Source of the DNA: Fischerella sp.
GTDB lineage: Bacteria > Cyanobacteriota > Cyanobacteriia > Cyanobacteriales > Nostocaceae
Length of the DNA: 6,468 bases
Direction: 5' to 3'
NCBI GenBank assembly: GCA_026419705.1
Contig: JANZYY010000299.1
Span: 1 to 6,468 of the forward strand
The position numbers and the translations under genes were made by a program. Shown here piece after piece: positions 6,169 to 6,468 of this stretch. The notes under the pieces are model-generated. The model searched no databases and had not been told where the DNA came from. It saw nothing but the letters and a program-made list of their open reading frames with translations. Numbering within the stretch: the first letter of the stretch is position 1; each line of letters begins with the position of its first letter.

Positions 6169-6172
6169 TTGT

Positions 6173-6233
6173 GCTTATCCCAAATATTTACTATTGAAGA
6201 TCAGTCTAAAGGAAGAGATTTGCTGGGATAAGC
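6173..6233 (-). promoter_or_regulatory. Inverted repeat in the leader of the small membrane protein gene
   Basis: GCTTATCCCA (6173-6182) and TGGGATAAGC (6224-6233) are perfect 10-bp complements with 41 nt between them. AAAT-type bases on both sides extend the match if a 2-nt bulge is allowed. In the minus-strand transcript the 3' arm ends 4 nt before the ATG, so a folded stem would cover the ribosome-entry region. It might also be a two-site operator. Confidence 0.45.
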
Positions 6234-6247
6234 AAATAGTTACAAAA

Positions 6248-6275
6248 TAAAATATACTACTACAAAATTTGTAAA
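6248..6275 (-). promoter_or_regulatory. Possible promoter for the small membrane protein gene
   Basis: On the minus strand TTTACA (complement of 6270-6275) resembles a -35 box, and AT-rich TTTTAT or TATATT sequences follow (around 6248-6258). The best arrangement gives a 17-bp spacer with a four-of-six -10. It lies between the rRNA terminator and the gene, as an independent promoter should. The general AT-richness makes chance matches likely. Confidence 0.22.
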
Positions 6276-6330
6276 CAATTGCTACGAATTAATAAATTTA
6301 TTCAGGAGAGTGCTGTAAGCGTTTGCCTTC

Positions 6331-6366
6331 AAACTAAGAAGCCTCTCTTGTAGCAGTAAGAGAGGC
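6331..6366 (-). terminator. Rho-independent terminator of the ribosomal RNA operon
   Basis: GCCTCTCTT (6341-6349) and AAGAGAGGC (6358-6366) form a perfect 9-bp stem with an 8-nt loop. On the minus strand the stem is followed by TTCTTAGTTT (complement of 6331-6340), a T-rich tail. On the plus strand the sequence after the stem is not T-rich. It lies about 36 bp past the 3' end of the 5S rRNA gene, where the rRNA transcript should end. Confidence 0.75.
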
Positions 6367-6369
6367 ACT

Positions 6370-6397
6370 AATAGTTATTGAAAATAGTTATTGAAAA
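6370..6397. repeat. Two tandem copies of a 13-bp repeat
   Basis: AATAGTTATTGAA begins at 6370 and again at 6383, with matching bases continuing to 6397. The pair lies between the 5S rRNA 3' end and the terminator hairpin, within the trailer removed during rRNA processing. It is probably a small local duplication. Confidence 0.7.
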
Positions 6398-6401
6398 ACA
6401 A

Positions 6402-6468
6402 ATCCTGGCATCGAGCTATTTTCGCGGTCGGTGGCCCGACAGCTATCGTCGCCGCAGCGGCGTTTCAC
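6402..6468 (-). rRNA. rrf: 5S ribosomal RNA, partial (3' portion)
   Basis: Read on the minus strand, the last 67 bases run GTGAAACGCCGCTGCGGCGA, then CGATAGCT, a GTCGG/CCGAC helix and AAAATAGCTCGATGCCAGGAT. This is the 3' half of a cyanobacterial 5S rRNA: GUGAAAC..CUGCGGCGACGAUAGCU from the loop region, and the terminal GAUGCCAGGAU that pairs with the 5' AUCCUGG end of the molecule. The 5' part lies beyond the right edge, and the 3' end is placed at about 6402. By the usual gene order, 23S and 16S rRNA genes should lie further right on the same strand. Confidence 0.88.

Overview
The window looks like chromosomal DNA of a filamentous, probably heterocyst-forming, cyanobacterium. Three things point there. 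The HIP1 octamer GCGATCGC occurs seven times (1102, 1433, 1575, 2416, 3408, 5297, 5757). The spacers carry heptameric short tandem repeats of the TTAGTAG/CCACTAA kind. The proteins (membrane-anchored PIN/TRAM protein, HemW, ClpS, DUF2103) have cyanobacterial-type sequences. The species cannot be named from the sequence alone.

Layout, left to right. (1) 1-744, minus strand: the N-terminal 248 codons of a four-helix membrane-anchored PIN/TRAM protein (YacL-like), which runs off the left edge. (2) 745-995: an AT-rich divergent spacer. (3) 996-2183, plus: a radical-SAM heme chaperone of the HemW family. (4) 2184-2876: a 693-bp non-coding stretch with two diverged copies of a GC-rich interspersed repeat in opposite orientation and a HIP1-centred dyad. 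(5) 2877-4910, plus: a 677-residue FAD-dependent oxidoreductase with a Sec-type signal peptide. (6) 4913-5045: heptamer tandem repeats forming two complementary arms. (7) 5140-5439 and 5454-5777, plus: clpS followed 14 nt later by a DUF2103 gene, a likely two-gene operon. (8) 5780-5827: a smaller inverted repeat of related composition, between convergent genes. (9) 5848-6168, minus: an unrecognised three-helix membrane protein of 106 residues, with a 10-bp inverted repeat in its leader. (10) 6341-6366: a rho-independent-type hairpin. (11) 6402-6468, minus: the 3' part of a 5S rRNA gene, showing that a ribosomal RNA operon enters from the right and ends here.

The genes are mostly housekeeping and do not form one pathway. 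HemW serves cytochrome maturation. ClpS is the adaptor that feeds N-degron substrates to the Clp protease. The PIN/TRAM protein is a predicted membrane-tethered nuclease. The least understood proteins are the exported flavoprotein, DUF2103 and the small membrane protein beside the rRNA operon. I found no convincing novel multi-gene system, mobile element, CRISPR array or defence island. The most unusual material is in the repeat-rich spacers and in the exported flavoenzyme.
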